From: Tautonia marina
GTDB lineage: Bacteria > Planctomycetota > Planctomycetia > Isosphaerales > Isosphaeraceae
Assembly (NCBI RefSeq): GCF_009177065.1
Contig: NZ_WEZF01000032.1
Location: 1-43,960, forward strand
Length of the DNA stretch: 43,960 nt
Direction of reading: 5' to 3'
Of this stretch, positions 25,661 to 33,597 are shown one piece after another. The stretch's first letter is position 1. Every line of letters starts with the position of its first letter. Under the pieces are notes generated by a model. The model ran no database searches. It was given only the letters and a program-made list of their open reading frames with translations, and had not been told where the DNA came from. The translations under genes and the position numbers were made by a program.

Positions 25661-25685
25661 CGAATCCCGAGGAAATCGGGATTCG
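25661..25685. terminator. Bidirectional hairpin between sulfatase and MscS genes
   Basis: CGAATCCCGA (25661-25670) pairs perfectly with TCGGGATTCG (25676-25685) around the loop GGAAA. It lies between two convergent stops. Confidence 0.7.
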
Positions 25686-25700
25686 CTCGGTTGCTCGGGA

Positions 25701-27956
25701 TCAGACCGGTTGCTCGTTGGAGGAGAGCCCCTTGCCGTCGCCGAGCGACGGCTCGGTGGAGATGGTCAAGTGGCTGAGGGCGGGGTCGTCGGTGCGGTGG
25801 TAGACGGTGCGGTGCGGGAAGGGAATCTCGATCCCGAGCTCATCAAAACGATTCTTCATGCGTCGGAGCAGTTCGCGCTTGACGGCCCACTGTTGCAAGG
25901 GGCGGGTCTTGATGAAGAACTTGATCATCACGGCCGAGTCGGCGAAGCCGTCGACGCCGAGCATGGTCGGGTCTTCGAGGATCAAGGGGCGGAACCGGGG
26001 ATCCTGCCGCAGCTCCTTGCCCAGCTCGACGATCACGTCCATGACGCGGTCCACATCCTCCTTGTAGGCCACGCCGATATCGAACAGGGCGCGCGACCAG
26101 CCGTGGGTCATGTTGATGACCGAGGTGATCTGACCGTTCGGAATGAAGTGCAGGTTTCCCTCAATGTCGCGCAGCGCGGTCATTCGAAGGGTGATGCGCT
26201 CGACCTGCCCCGAGTGATCGTTGATGCGAACCACGTCGTTGAGCTTGTACTGATTCTCAAACAAGATCATGAAGCCATAAAAGAAGTCGGACACGAGATT
26301 CTGAGCGCCGAAGCTGATCGCCAGGCCAAGTACGGCCGCACCGCCGAGTAACGGGCCGATCGGCACGCCGGCGTAGTCGAGGCTCATGAGGATCGCGCCG
26401 ATGAGGATGGCCGCCGACGAGGCGTTCTCGAAGACGCTCACCAGGGTTCTGGACCGGTCTTCCCGCTCGGCCAGCGATCCCCGGGTACTGCGCTGGGCGA
26501 TGAGCGAGGCGACCCGGCTTCCGAAGCGATTGATCAGCCAGATCAAGAGCATGGCGATCCCAACAATCACGACGACGCCCGGCCCCCGCTCGACGAACCA
26601 TCGTGAGAGGTTCTGCAGGGAGAAGGGATTGGTCGTTTCGCGCAAGGCGGCCTGGGCCAGTTCAAGCGCCAGGCGGGCCTCGGCGGCTTCTCGGATGACG
26701 GCCTCGCGGGCCTCGCTGATCAGGGCCCGTTCCTCGTGAACCTCTTGCAGGCGGGCGGTGCGTTCGCGGACCTCGGTGGTGGCGTCTCGAACGGCGCGGT
26801 CGGCCTCGGTGATGCGCTCGCGAAGCGCTTGGAGTTCTTCGCGAGGGGTATCGCTAAAGGTTTTTTCGCGGAACTCCTCGGACAGGACATTCCGGGTTTC
26901 CCGGGCGTTGTCGGCCTTGCGCTGGGCGGTGGCGAGCTGCTCACGAATCGAAGCGATCTTGCGCTCGATCAGTTGCAAGCGTTCGTCGAGCGACTGGGAA
27001 CGGCGCTCGGCCTCGGCGGCGACATCGGCTCGGGTTGCGACTTCCTGCTGGGCTTTGGTCACTTCCTCCCGCACGGGGGTTTTGGCGGTCGGCTGGGCCT
27101 CCTTGGTGGTGGTGGCGGGCAAGCCGGGGAGACCGGGCAGGGTCGGGGTCAGGGCGGGCTCGGCGGCCTCGGGTTGAGCCGCCTCGGGTTCGGTGGAGGG
27201 GGCCGGGGGGGCGTCGGCCGGAGGGGCGTTGGCAGCCGGAGCGGGGGCCGGGGCGGGTTCGGTCGGAGGGTCGGCGGGGGATGGTTCGGGTTCGTCGCCC
27301 AGGAGTTCTCGAAGGCTTTGCTCGTCGGACTCGATGGCCTTGGAGAGGATCTCAACCTGTTCCCGAGCCGCCTTGCGTTCGCGGACTTCCAGCTCGAAGC
27401 GGTCCTTGGCCAGCTGGCGGCGTCGGGCCAGGTCGTCGAGCGTGGATTGGAGCTTGGCGACGTTCTCGGCGTCTTCGGCCTCGCGGGCCGCTTGCAGCGC
27501 CTTCTCGGTTTCGATGAATTCCTGATCAAGCTGGTTGAACTCTTGCTCGGCGCGGTGGTAATCGGAGTCGGGGCCGTCGTCGAGCAGGGCCTCTTGCTTC
27601 GCAAGCTCCTCGCGATTGGTCCGAAGAATCCGTTCGAGCCGAGCGATCATTTCGGCATCGTCGGCCTGAAAGCTGGTGGGCACGAGTGCCGGATTCTCGG
27701 CGGGATCGTCCGCCGGGGAATCGGCCTCGGGAGTTGCGGCGGCGGGGGGATCGGTTGGGGCAGGAGCGGGAACCGAGGACTCGTTGACCGCGCTCTCAGC
27801 CGGTGCGGGACGTTGCTCGGCGATGAGGGAATCGGGGAAGGCATCGAGCCCGTTGGCCTGGGAGAAGATGACCCCGGCCATCACGACCACTCCTCCGAAG
27901 GCCCGGGCCGATCGACTCGGTGATCTTGGAGTCGGGGAGTGAGAGGTGGGTGGCAT
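25701..27956 (-). CDS. MscS-family mechanosensitive channel with long periplasmic coiled coil
   Basis: ATG 27956 follows GAAGGA at about nine bases; the open frame beyond it to 28817 is a shadow. The 751 residues read as: signal or anchor (18-38), Pro/Ala linker (48-95), coiled coil 100-215, Pro/Ala linker 222-290, coiled coil 296-440, three TM helices (457-476, 512-528, 533-550) and the MscS core. The pore helix and neck read GGAAVLGLAISFGAQNLVSDFFYGFMILFENQ in adjoining parts, followed by the beta domain VRINDHSGQVERITLR. The channel releases solutes on osmotic downshift. The long N-terminal arm recalls MscK/MscM-type proteins. A STAS gene lies 251 bases upstream on the same strand. Confidence 0.93.
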   Translation of the reverse strand: MPPTSHSPTPRSPSRSARAFGGVVVMAGVIFSQANGLDAFPDSLIAEQRPAPAESAVNESSVPAPAPTDPPAAATPEADSPADDPAENPALVPTSFQADDAEMIARLERILRTNREELAKQEALLDDGPDSDYHRAEQEFNQLDQEFIETEKALQAAREAEDAENVAKLQSTLDDLARRRQLAKDRFELEVRERKAAREQVEILSKAIESDEQSLRELLGDEPEPSPADPPTEPAPAPAPAANAPPADAPPAPSTEPEAAQPEAAEPALTPTLPGLPGLPATTTKEAQPTAKTPVREEVTKAQQEVATRADVAAEAERRSQSLDERLQLIERKIASIREQLATAQRKADNARETRNVLSEEFREKTFSDTPREELQALRERITEADRAVRDATTEVRERTARLQEVHEERALISEAREAVIREAAEARLALELAQAALRETTNPFSLQNLSRWFVERGPGVVVIVGIAMLLIWLINRFGSRVASLIAQRSTRGSLAEREDRSRTLVSVFENASSAAILIGAILMSLDYAGVPIGPLLGGAAVLGLAISFGAQNLVSDFFYGFMILFENQYKLNDVVRINDHSGQVERITLRMTALRDIEGNLHFIPNGQITSVINMTHGWSRALFDIGVAYKEDVDRVMDVIVELGKELRQDPRFRPLILEDPTMLGVDGFADSAVMIKFFIKTRPLQQWAVKRELLRRMKNRFDELGIEIPFPHRTVYHRTDDPALSHLTISTEPSLGDGKGLSSNEQPV

Positions 27957-28207
27957 GGTGTCGGTCCTTCGGTGTGCGAGGAGGATCGAAGATCGAGGAG
28001 CGCGCGTGCTCGGCTGGGACGGGTGATTGAGACGAGCGATGGGATCGGCCGGAGCGCAGGGGGGGCATCCGAGATCGAATCGCGGGTGGCCGGTGGTCTC
28101 GGGAGTGGTCCAAGCGGAGCCGCGCCGCGCCAGGTCACCCCGACCTGCCTGGCGTTGCCCAAGGGGGCTGCGAGCGTGTTCGGACAACGCGGCGAGGCGC
28201 GGTCCGA

Positions 28208-28573
28208 TCAGGCCGAGACGTGGGCGATGGCTTCGGCTTCGGAGTCGAAGATGGGAGCGACCTGAGCGATGCCGATGATCCGGGCTCCGACCATGACATC
28301 GGGATCGAGGTTGCAGAGGGCCATCTTCCCCTGGTGTTGCTGAAGCAACCGGCCGAGGTTCAGCAGGGTCGCAAACGCGGTACTGCTGAGGTATCGGGTG
28401 TCTTGCAAATCGACGACAATCCGGGTTCGTTGATGCTGCTCCACCAGCGACCGGAGCTGAGAACCGAGCTCGACGGCCACCTCGGGATGGCGAATTTCCC
28501 GGGCCTTGAGACGAGCAACCGTGGCGTGATTCACATCCTCGGCGACGAACTGGGGCTCGAATGCGTCGGACAT
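28208..28573 (-). CDS. STAS-domain anti-sigma factor antagonist-like protein
   Basis: The 121-residue protein is a single STAS domain. VVDLQDTRYLSSTAFATLLNL carries the phosphorylatable serine position (S63/S64) found in SpoIIAA and RsbV; the tail IIGIAQVAPIFDSEAEAIAHV is the typical C-terminal helix. In partner switching the dephosphorylated form binds an anti-sigma kinase, and a SpoIIE phosphatase reactivates it. A fitting phosphatase lies 22.6 kb away. An early extra helix (NHATVARLKAREIRHPEVAVELG) is present as in many planctomycete forms. It sits 251 bases upstream of MscS on the same strand and is divergent from a sulfatase. Confidence 0.9.
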   Translation of the reverse strand: MSDAFEPQFVAEDVNHATVARLKAREIRHPEVAVELGSQLRSLVEQHQRTRIVVDLQDTRYLSSTAFATLLNLGRLLQQHQGKMALCNLDPDVMVGARIIGIAQVAPIFDSEAEAIAHVSA

Positions 28574-28842
28574 GAGCGGGCGGTTCCTGAACTTCGGGGA
28601 GTGGAGATCCCTGTTGGATGGATTTGACGATCGATGCTTCTACTGTAGCCCCCGTGAGGCCGGAACGCAACCGGCGGGGAGCCTTGCCGAGGGGCCTGGC
28701 ATCTGGTAGTCCTGCATCGGGCGAAGGGTGGGCGGCAGGCCCGGTCATCGGCGAATTGGCCGGTCGGAATCCTTCGCTCGATCGTTCGTTCACGAATGCA
28801 CGCGAACCCCTCTCCAAACCCAGCCCACGCGAGACTCACGCC

Positions 28843-30741
28843 ATGACGCATCGAGCGAGCCGGCCCCTTTTGCTCGGCCTGGGAGCCCTGATCGCGCTGG
28901 CCCTTGGCGGATCGTCGGCCCTGGCCGGCGGCGCGCCAAAGCAGGATCGGCCGAACATCCTCTGGATCACCTGCGAGGACATTAGCCCGAACGTCGGCTG
29001 TTACGGCGACCCCTACGCGGTGACGCCGAACATCGACCGCCTGGCCTCGGAAGGGGTCCGATACACGAATGCCTTTGCCACGATCGGCGTCTGTGCCCCG
29101 GCCCGATCGACGATCATCACGGGGATGTTTCCGCCGTCGATCGGCACCCAGCACATGCGCTGCCAGGGCCAGTTGCCTGAGGAGGTTCGGTGCTACCCGG
29201 AGTACCTCCGGGACGTCGGATACTACTGCACCAACAACGTTAAAACCGATTATAATTTCACCCATCCCCCAGAGACCTGGGACGAGTCGAGCAACCGCGC
29301 CACGTACCGAAATCGAGACGAGGGGCAGCCGTTCTTCGCCATCTTCAATTTCACGAGCTGCCACGAGAGCCAGATCCGGCTTCCCGAAGCTCAGTACCAG
29401 GAACGCGTGGCCGACTTCACCCCCGACGAGCGTCACGACCCGTCGAAGGCCCCCGTCCCCCCCTATCACCCCGATACGCCGGCCGTTCGGCGCGACTGGG
29501 CCCGTTATGCCGACATGATTACCTTCATGGATAAACAGGTGGGGGAGCTGCTTCAGCAGCTCGAAGACGACGGCCTGGCCGACGACACCATCGTCTTCTT
29601 CTATTCCGACCACGGCGCGGGGATGCCTCGCGGCAAGCGTTGGCTCTACGATTCGAGCACTCGGGTGCCGTTCATCGTCCGCTTCCCCGAGAAGTACGCC
29701 CACCTGGCCCCGGCCGAAGCGGGGGAGACGACCGACCGGCTCATCAGCTTCGTGGACCTCGCGCCGACCGTCCTGAGCCTGGCGGGTGTTGAGATTCCCG
29801 AGTCCATGCAGGGCTCGGCCTTCCTCGGTGAGCAAGAGGCCGAACCGCGAAGTTATGTACATGGGTTCCGCGATCGGATGGACGAGCGCTACGACCTCTT
29901 GCGGATGGTCCGCGACAAGAAATACAAATACATCCGCAATTTTCTGCCGCAGATGCCCTATTTTCATCATCAGTATATTGGCTACATGTATGAGATGCCG
30001 ACCATGAGGGACTGGCAAACTCTGGCCGATGCGGGGGCCTTGAATGGTCCTCCGGCGATCTTCATGACGATGGGGAAGCCAGCTGAGGAGCTTTACGACG
30101 TCGAGATCGATCCGTTCGAGGTGAACAACCTGGCCCTCGATCCCGAGTACCGCGGGACGCTCGACCGCTTGCGGGGCGAGTTGCGGCGCTGGCAGACGGA
30201 GATTGTCGATCTGGGCCTCCTGCACGAGGCCGACATGCGGACCCGGTTCGGCTCCGGATCGCCGTACGACGGGGCCAGGCGTGATCCGGCGAGCTATCCG
30301 ATTGACCGCATCCTCGACGCCGCCGATCTGGCCAGTCGAAACGATCCCTCGGATGTGGCGACGCTGGCAGGATTGCTCGACGACACCGACCCGGGAATCC
30401 GCTGGTGGGGGGCGACGGGGCTGGCGATTCGGGGCACGTCGAGCCTGCCGGTGGCGGGGCGTCTGGTGGCCGCGCTGGACGACCCGAGCCCGTGGGTCCG
30501 GGTGGCCGCGGCCGATGCCCTCTGCCGCCTCGATCGGACGGACGAGGCGGTGGCCGCCTTGATTCCGGCGATGGCCGACGCGAACGACTGGGTCCGCCTG
30601 GCGGCAATCAACGTGCTGGATCGCCTTGACGATCGGGCGGCCGCGGCCGAGCCGTCGCTGAGGGCCGCGCTCGATGATCCCAATAATTATGTCGTGCGCG
30701 TGGCCGAACACGCGGTCGAGGCGTTCGACGAGGCCGAGTAA
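28843..30741 (+). CDS. Secreted sulfatase with C-terminal HEAT repeats
   Basis: I place the start at ATG 28843; the frame is open from 28618. The 632-residue protein has a signal peptide (1-30, SSALAGG). The sulfatase domain starts PNILWITCEDISPNVGCYGD and has the formylglycine motif C-A-P-A-R in GVCAPARSTIITG. YSDHGAGMPRGKRWLYD holds the second metal site. This resembles heparan N-sulfatase (sulfamidase)-like S1 subfamilies. From residue about 490 there are three to four HEAT-type repeats: VATLAGLLDDTDPGIRWWGA, AALDDPSPWVRVAAADAL, PAMADANDWVRLAAINVL and a last one with NYVVRVAEHAV. These probably bind partner proteins or glycan. It ends 15 bases from convergent rarA. Confidence 0.94.
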   Translation: MTHRASRPLLLGLGALIALALGGSSALAGGAPKQDRPNILWITCEDISPNVGCYGDPYAVTPNIDRLASEGVRYTNAFATIGVCAPARSTIITGMFPPSIGTQHMRCQGQLPEEVRCYPEYLRDVGYYCTNNVKTDYNFTHPPETWDESSNRATYRNRDEGQPFFAIFNFTSCHESQIRLPEAQYQERVADFTPDERHDPSKAPVPPYHPDTPAVRRDWARYADMITFMDKQVGELLQQLEDDGLADDTIVFFYSDHGAGMPRGKRWLYDSSTRVPFIVRFPEKYAHLAPAEAGETTDRLISFVDLAPTVLSLAGVEIPESMQGSAFLGEQEAEPRSYVHGFRDRMDERYDLLRMVRDKKYKYIRNFLPQMPYFHHQYIGYMYEMPTMRDWQTLADAGALNGPPAIFMTMGKPAEELYDVEIDPFEVNNLALDPEYRGTLDRLRGELRRWQTEIVDLGLLHEADMRTRFGSGSPYDGARRDPASYPIDRILDAADLASRNDPSDVATLAGLLDDTDPGIRWWGATGLAIRGTSSLPVAGRLVAALDDPSPWVRVAAADALCRLDRTDEAVAALIPAMADANDWVRLAAINVLDRLDDRAAAAEPSLRAALDDPNNYVVRVAEHAVEAFDEAE

Positions 30742-30756
30742 CCAATCACCCTGGCT

Positions 30757-32082
30757 TCAAGCGTCCTGCGTCGATCCGCCGAGTTCCTCGGGATCGACGT
30801 AGGATCGCCCGGTGAGCCCGTCGGGCAGGCAGGTCATGGCCTGGCGGGCGGCCGGGTCGTCGTGGACGTATCGGTATCCCTTGCCATATCCGGCCGAGGC
30901 CATCAACGGCGTCACGGCGTTGCGCAAGTGGAGCGGCACGGGGACGTTTGCCGTCTCGGCGGCATCCTTCGCCGCGGCCTGGTAAGCCCGTTTCACCAGG
31001 TTCGACTTGGGAGCACGGGCCAGATAGAGGGTTGCCTGCGAGAGGGGATAAAGCGCCTCAGGCAAGCCGATCAGACGGGTGATTTCGGCTGCGGCGTGGG
31101 CCTGGACCATCGCGTTCGGATCGGCCAAACCCACATCTTCGCTGGCGAGAATGCAAAGCCGACGGGCGATGAAGACCGGATCGGCCCCCCCTTCGATCAG
31201 GCGGGCCAGCCAGTAGAGGGCGGCGTTGGCATCGGAATTCCGCAAACTTTTGATCAGAGCCGACGCCAGGTTGTAATGGTCTTCCCCACCCTTGTCGTAG
31301 GCGAATCGCGAGCGGCCGAGGGCCTCGACGATGGTGGATTCGTCCACGCGTCGTTTGCCGTCGTTGCCCGGCGCGATCGACAGCACGGCGGATTCGAGGG
31401 CGGAGAGGGCCACGCGCACATCGCCGCCGGAAAAGCGGGCCAGGCGCCCCAACTCGGCATCGGGCACGTCGGGATGGAGCGCGGCGAGGCCGCGATCGGC
31501 ATCGTCGATCGCCCGGCGCAGCAGGGCCACGATCTGCGATTCGTCGAGCGGGTGGAGGATGACCGTCTTGCACCGAGAGAGCAAGGCGGCGTTGACCTCG
31601 AACGACGGGTTCTCGGTCGTCGCGCCCAGGAGCGTCACCGTCCCGTCCTCGACGGCAGGCAAGAGGGCGTCTTGCTGGCCTTTGTTGAAGCGGTGAATCT
31701 CATCGATGAATAAAAGCGTGTGCAAAAAGTGGCGGCGAGCGTCGCGGGCCTTCGCAATCGCCTCGCGCAACTCCTTCACCCCCGACAGCACGGCCGAGAG
31801 CGGGGCAAACCGGGTGCGGTCTCGGTGCGAGAGCAACCGCGCCAGGGTGGTCTTGCCCGTGCCGGGAGGCCCCCAGAGGATCATCGACGGAATTCGCCCC
31901 GACCCCTCGACCAGCCTGCGGAGCATCTTCCCGGGGCCGATCACATGCTCCTGGCCGACGAACTCGTCGAGCGACCGAGGGCGCATTCGATCGGCCAGCG
32001 GGGCGTTGGGATCGACGACGTCGAGGGCGTCGGCGTCGTCGTCGGGCTCGTCGAACAGGCTCTGGGTCTGCTCACGGGGCAT
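30757..32082 (-). CDS. rarA: Replication-associated recombination protein A (RarA/MgsA AAA+ ATPase)
   Basis: AAGG lies nine bases before the ATG. The 441-residue protein has the clamp-loader-like AAA+ core: PLADRMRPRSLDEFVGQEH, Walker A GPPGTGKT (71-78), Walker B LLFIDEIHRFN (about 123-133), and sensor 1 LLGATTENPSFEVN. SRCKTVILHPL gives the arginine finger region. The C-terminal tetramerisation part has ASEDVGLADPNAM and YLARAPKSN. RarA acts at stalled replication forks and gaps. The N terminus MPREQTQSLFDE carries a short QSLF motif like those that bind the beta clamp, which is inference. It follows the secreted methyltransferase gene by 21 bases and is probably cotranscribed. Confidence 0.96.
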   Translation of the reverse strand: MPREQTQSLFDEPDDDADALDVVDPNAPLADRMRPRSLDEFVGQEHVIGPGKMLRRLVEGSGRIPSMILWGPPGTGKTTLARLLSHRDRTRFAPLSAVLSGVKELREAIAKARDARRHFLHTLLFIDEIHRFNKGQQDALLPAVEDGTVTLLGATTENPSFEVNAALLSRCKTVILHPLDESQIVALLRRAIDDADRGLAALHPDVPDAELGRLARFSGGDVRVALSALESAVLSIAPGNDGKRRVDESTIVEALGRSRFAYDKGGEDHYNLASALIKSLRNSDANAALYWLARLIEGGADPVFIARRLCILASEDVGLADPNAMVQAHAAAEITRLIGLPEALYPLSQATLYLARAPKSNLVKRAYQAAAKDAAETANVPVPLHLRNAVTPLMASAGYGKGYRYVHDDPAARQAMTCLPDGLTGRSYVDPEELGGSTQDA

Positions 32083-32103
32083 GGCGGGGGCCTTGTGGTA
32101 CGG

Positions 32104-32925
32104 TCAGGGCTTGGGGGCAGGTTCGGTCTCGGCCGCCGCGGGTTCCGCGGTGGGGACATCGGCATCGGCTGCGTCTTCGGGTTTCTCAAAAATGATGATG
32201 TGTTGCCAGGGGAGGAAGTCGAGGACTTCCTTGAGGCGGAAGCCGTTGGGCTCGACCTCGGCGCGGGCCTGGGCGATGGTCATCTTGTGCTCGGGCTTGA
32301 TGGGAACGTTCGGGTCCTCTGCGCGAAACTCGACGAGCACGAGCCGACCGCCGGGCTTCAACGCGGCTCGGAGGCCGCGAAGCGTGGCCTCGGGATCGGA
32401 AACTTCGTGGTAGACGTCGACCATCAAGATCAGGTCAACCTCGCCGGCAGGAAGGCCGGGGTCGTCCTGGGTCACGAGCACGGGTTTGACGTTGGAGATT
32501 TGCGCCCGCCTGGCCCGCTGGTTGAGCATCCGGAGCATCTGCGGCTGCACGTCGGTGGCGTAGACGAGTCCCTCGGGCCCAACGCGCTCGGCCATCTTCA
32601 GGGCGTGATAGCCGACCCCCGCGCCGACGTCGGCAACGGTCATGCCCGGCTCGATCTTCAGCGAGTCGAGCATCTCGTCGGGCCGTTCCTCCTGCACCCG
32701 GGTGGGCCGCATCAACCAGTTGGCGCCGAGGTAGCTCATCACCTCGGCGATGACTCGACCGCGATAGGTGCCGTCGTGATGGTGATGATCGTCGTGGTCG
32801 TGGTCGTGGTCCTGCGATGCGGGCAGGTTGGCGGGTTTGCGGGCCTGCTGGGCCAGCGCGGGACCTGCCAGGAGCAGGAGCATCAGGACCAAACTCAGGC
32901 GAAGCGGCGATGCGAGGCGGGGCAT
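32104..32925 (-). CDS. Exported SAM-dependent methyltransferase with a His-rich N terminus
   Basis: GAGAGGA precedes the ATG by nine bases. The 273-residue protein has a clear signal peptide (1-25, LLLLAGPALAQQ). Next comes a His/Asp run, DHDHDHDDHHHHDG (residues 39-52), a likely metal-binding tract. The methyltransferase domain follows: motif I VADVGAGVGYHAL, acidic residue in VYATDVQPQM, motif II GEVDLILMVDVYHEV, and LKPGGRLVLVEF. A cytosolic cofactor with an export signal is odd but recurs in planctomycetes, whose cell plan and signal peptides are not always simple. The tail is Pro/Ala/Glu-rich. It is followed by rarA after 21 bases and is divergent from a DUF488 gene. Confidence 0.9.
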   Translation of the reverse strand: MPRLASPLRLSLVLMLLLLAGPALAQQARKPANLPASQDHDHDHDDHHHHDGTYRGRVIAEVMSYLGANWLMRPTRVQEERPDEMLDSLKIEPGMTVADVGAGVGYHALKMAERVGPEGLVYATDVQPQMLRMLNQRARRAQISNVKPVLVTQDDPGLPAGEVDLILMVDVYHEVSDPEATLRGLRAALKPGGRLVLVEFRAEDPNVPIKPEHKMTIAQARAEVEPNGFRLKEVLDFLPWQHIIIFEKPEDAADADVPTAEPAAAETEPAPKP

Positions 32926-33040
32926 GATGGTATCCTCTCGGCTCGGGATCGTCGAGGGACGGCAACCCGTTCCCCCAGCCGATCATGGTAGGCGACGATC
33001 GCCTCGGGGACCAGTCGAAGCGGAGAAAGGAGTAATCGGC

Positions 33041-33550
33041 ATGGCGGCGCCTCGGCAGATCTGGACCGTTGGCTACGGCGCGTGGGCGGCCCCGGTGCGG
33101 GCCGATCGCCTGGTGAAGGCGCTGGCCGATCGCGGGATCACCCGGCTGGTCGATGTGCGGCTCGCTCCGTGCTCGGCCGACCTCGACCCGCAACGGACCT
33201 ACGGACCCCGGGCCTGGCACCTGCAACCGGGAGACGCGGGGATCGTGGCCTTGCTCAAGCAATCAGGGATTGCGTATGAGTGGATTGTCGAACTGGGCAA
33301 CCCGCAGCGGCAGGACCCGAGCATGGCCGTCTTGCGATCTCATCTGGCCGACCCCTCGGGCGACTGGCCCGTGCATCGCGGCCTGGCCCGCCTGGCCGAT
33401 CGGGTCCGGGAACCGGGGGCGGTGGTCTGCCTGCTCTGTGCCTGCGCCGAGGCGAACCGGTGCCATCGAACCGTGATCGCAACGGCACTCAACGATCGGT
33501 TCTTCTCGGATGAGCTGGAGGTCGTTTCCGTAGTAGGCAGTAGGCAGTAG
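33041..33550 (+). CDS. DUF488 family protein
   Basis: ATG 33041 follows AAAGGAG (33026-33032) by eight bases. The 169-residue protein starts IWTVGYGAWAA and has RLVDVRLAPCSADLDPQRTYG, then the family's C-terminal motif CLLCACAEANRCHRTVIA, with Cys and His that probably bind metal. DUF488 proteins are small cytosolic proteins of unknown function, often placed near DNA-repair or stress genes, which fits the neighbouring rarA only loosely. The last residues VVGSRQ and the TAG stop are supplied by a heptamer repeat at 33534-33561, so the native C terminus may have been replaced. Confidence 0.9.
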   Translation: MAAPRQIWTVGYGAWAAPVRADRLVKALADRGITRLVDVRLAPCSADLDPQRTYGPRAWHLQPGDAGIVALLKQSGIAYEWIVELGNPQRQDPSMAVLRSHLADPSGDWPVHRGLARLADRVREPGAVVCLLCACAEANRCHRTVIATALNDRFFSDELEVVSVVGSRQ

Positions 33551-33561
33551 GCAGCAGGCAG
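33534..33561. repeat. Heptamer tandem repeat TAGGCAG
   Basis: Three perfect TAGGCAG units (33534-33554) and one CAGGCAG variant (33555-33561). In the DUF488 frame the third unit gives the stop codon TAG at 33548. No spacers of CRISPR type are present. Confidence 0.9.
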
Positions 33562-33597
33562 TAAGGAAGTTGGGAGAAGGAAGACAGAGGGTGAGGG

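Noticed and set aside
27957-28817. N-terminal 287-codon extension of the MscS frame
   Set aside because: It overlaps the STAS gene in another frame, is Arg/Pro/Ser-rich, and a good ribosome site and signal peptide mark ATG 27956.
28531-30711. 726-codon minus-strand open frame opposite the HEAT sulfatase
   Set aside because: Shadow of a gene with signal peptide and formylglycine motif; the antisense product is low in hydrophobic order and has no motif.
33534-33561. Possible CRISPR-like repeat
   Set aside because: Seven-base units in direct contact, no spacers and no cas genes.
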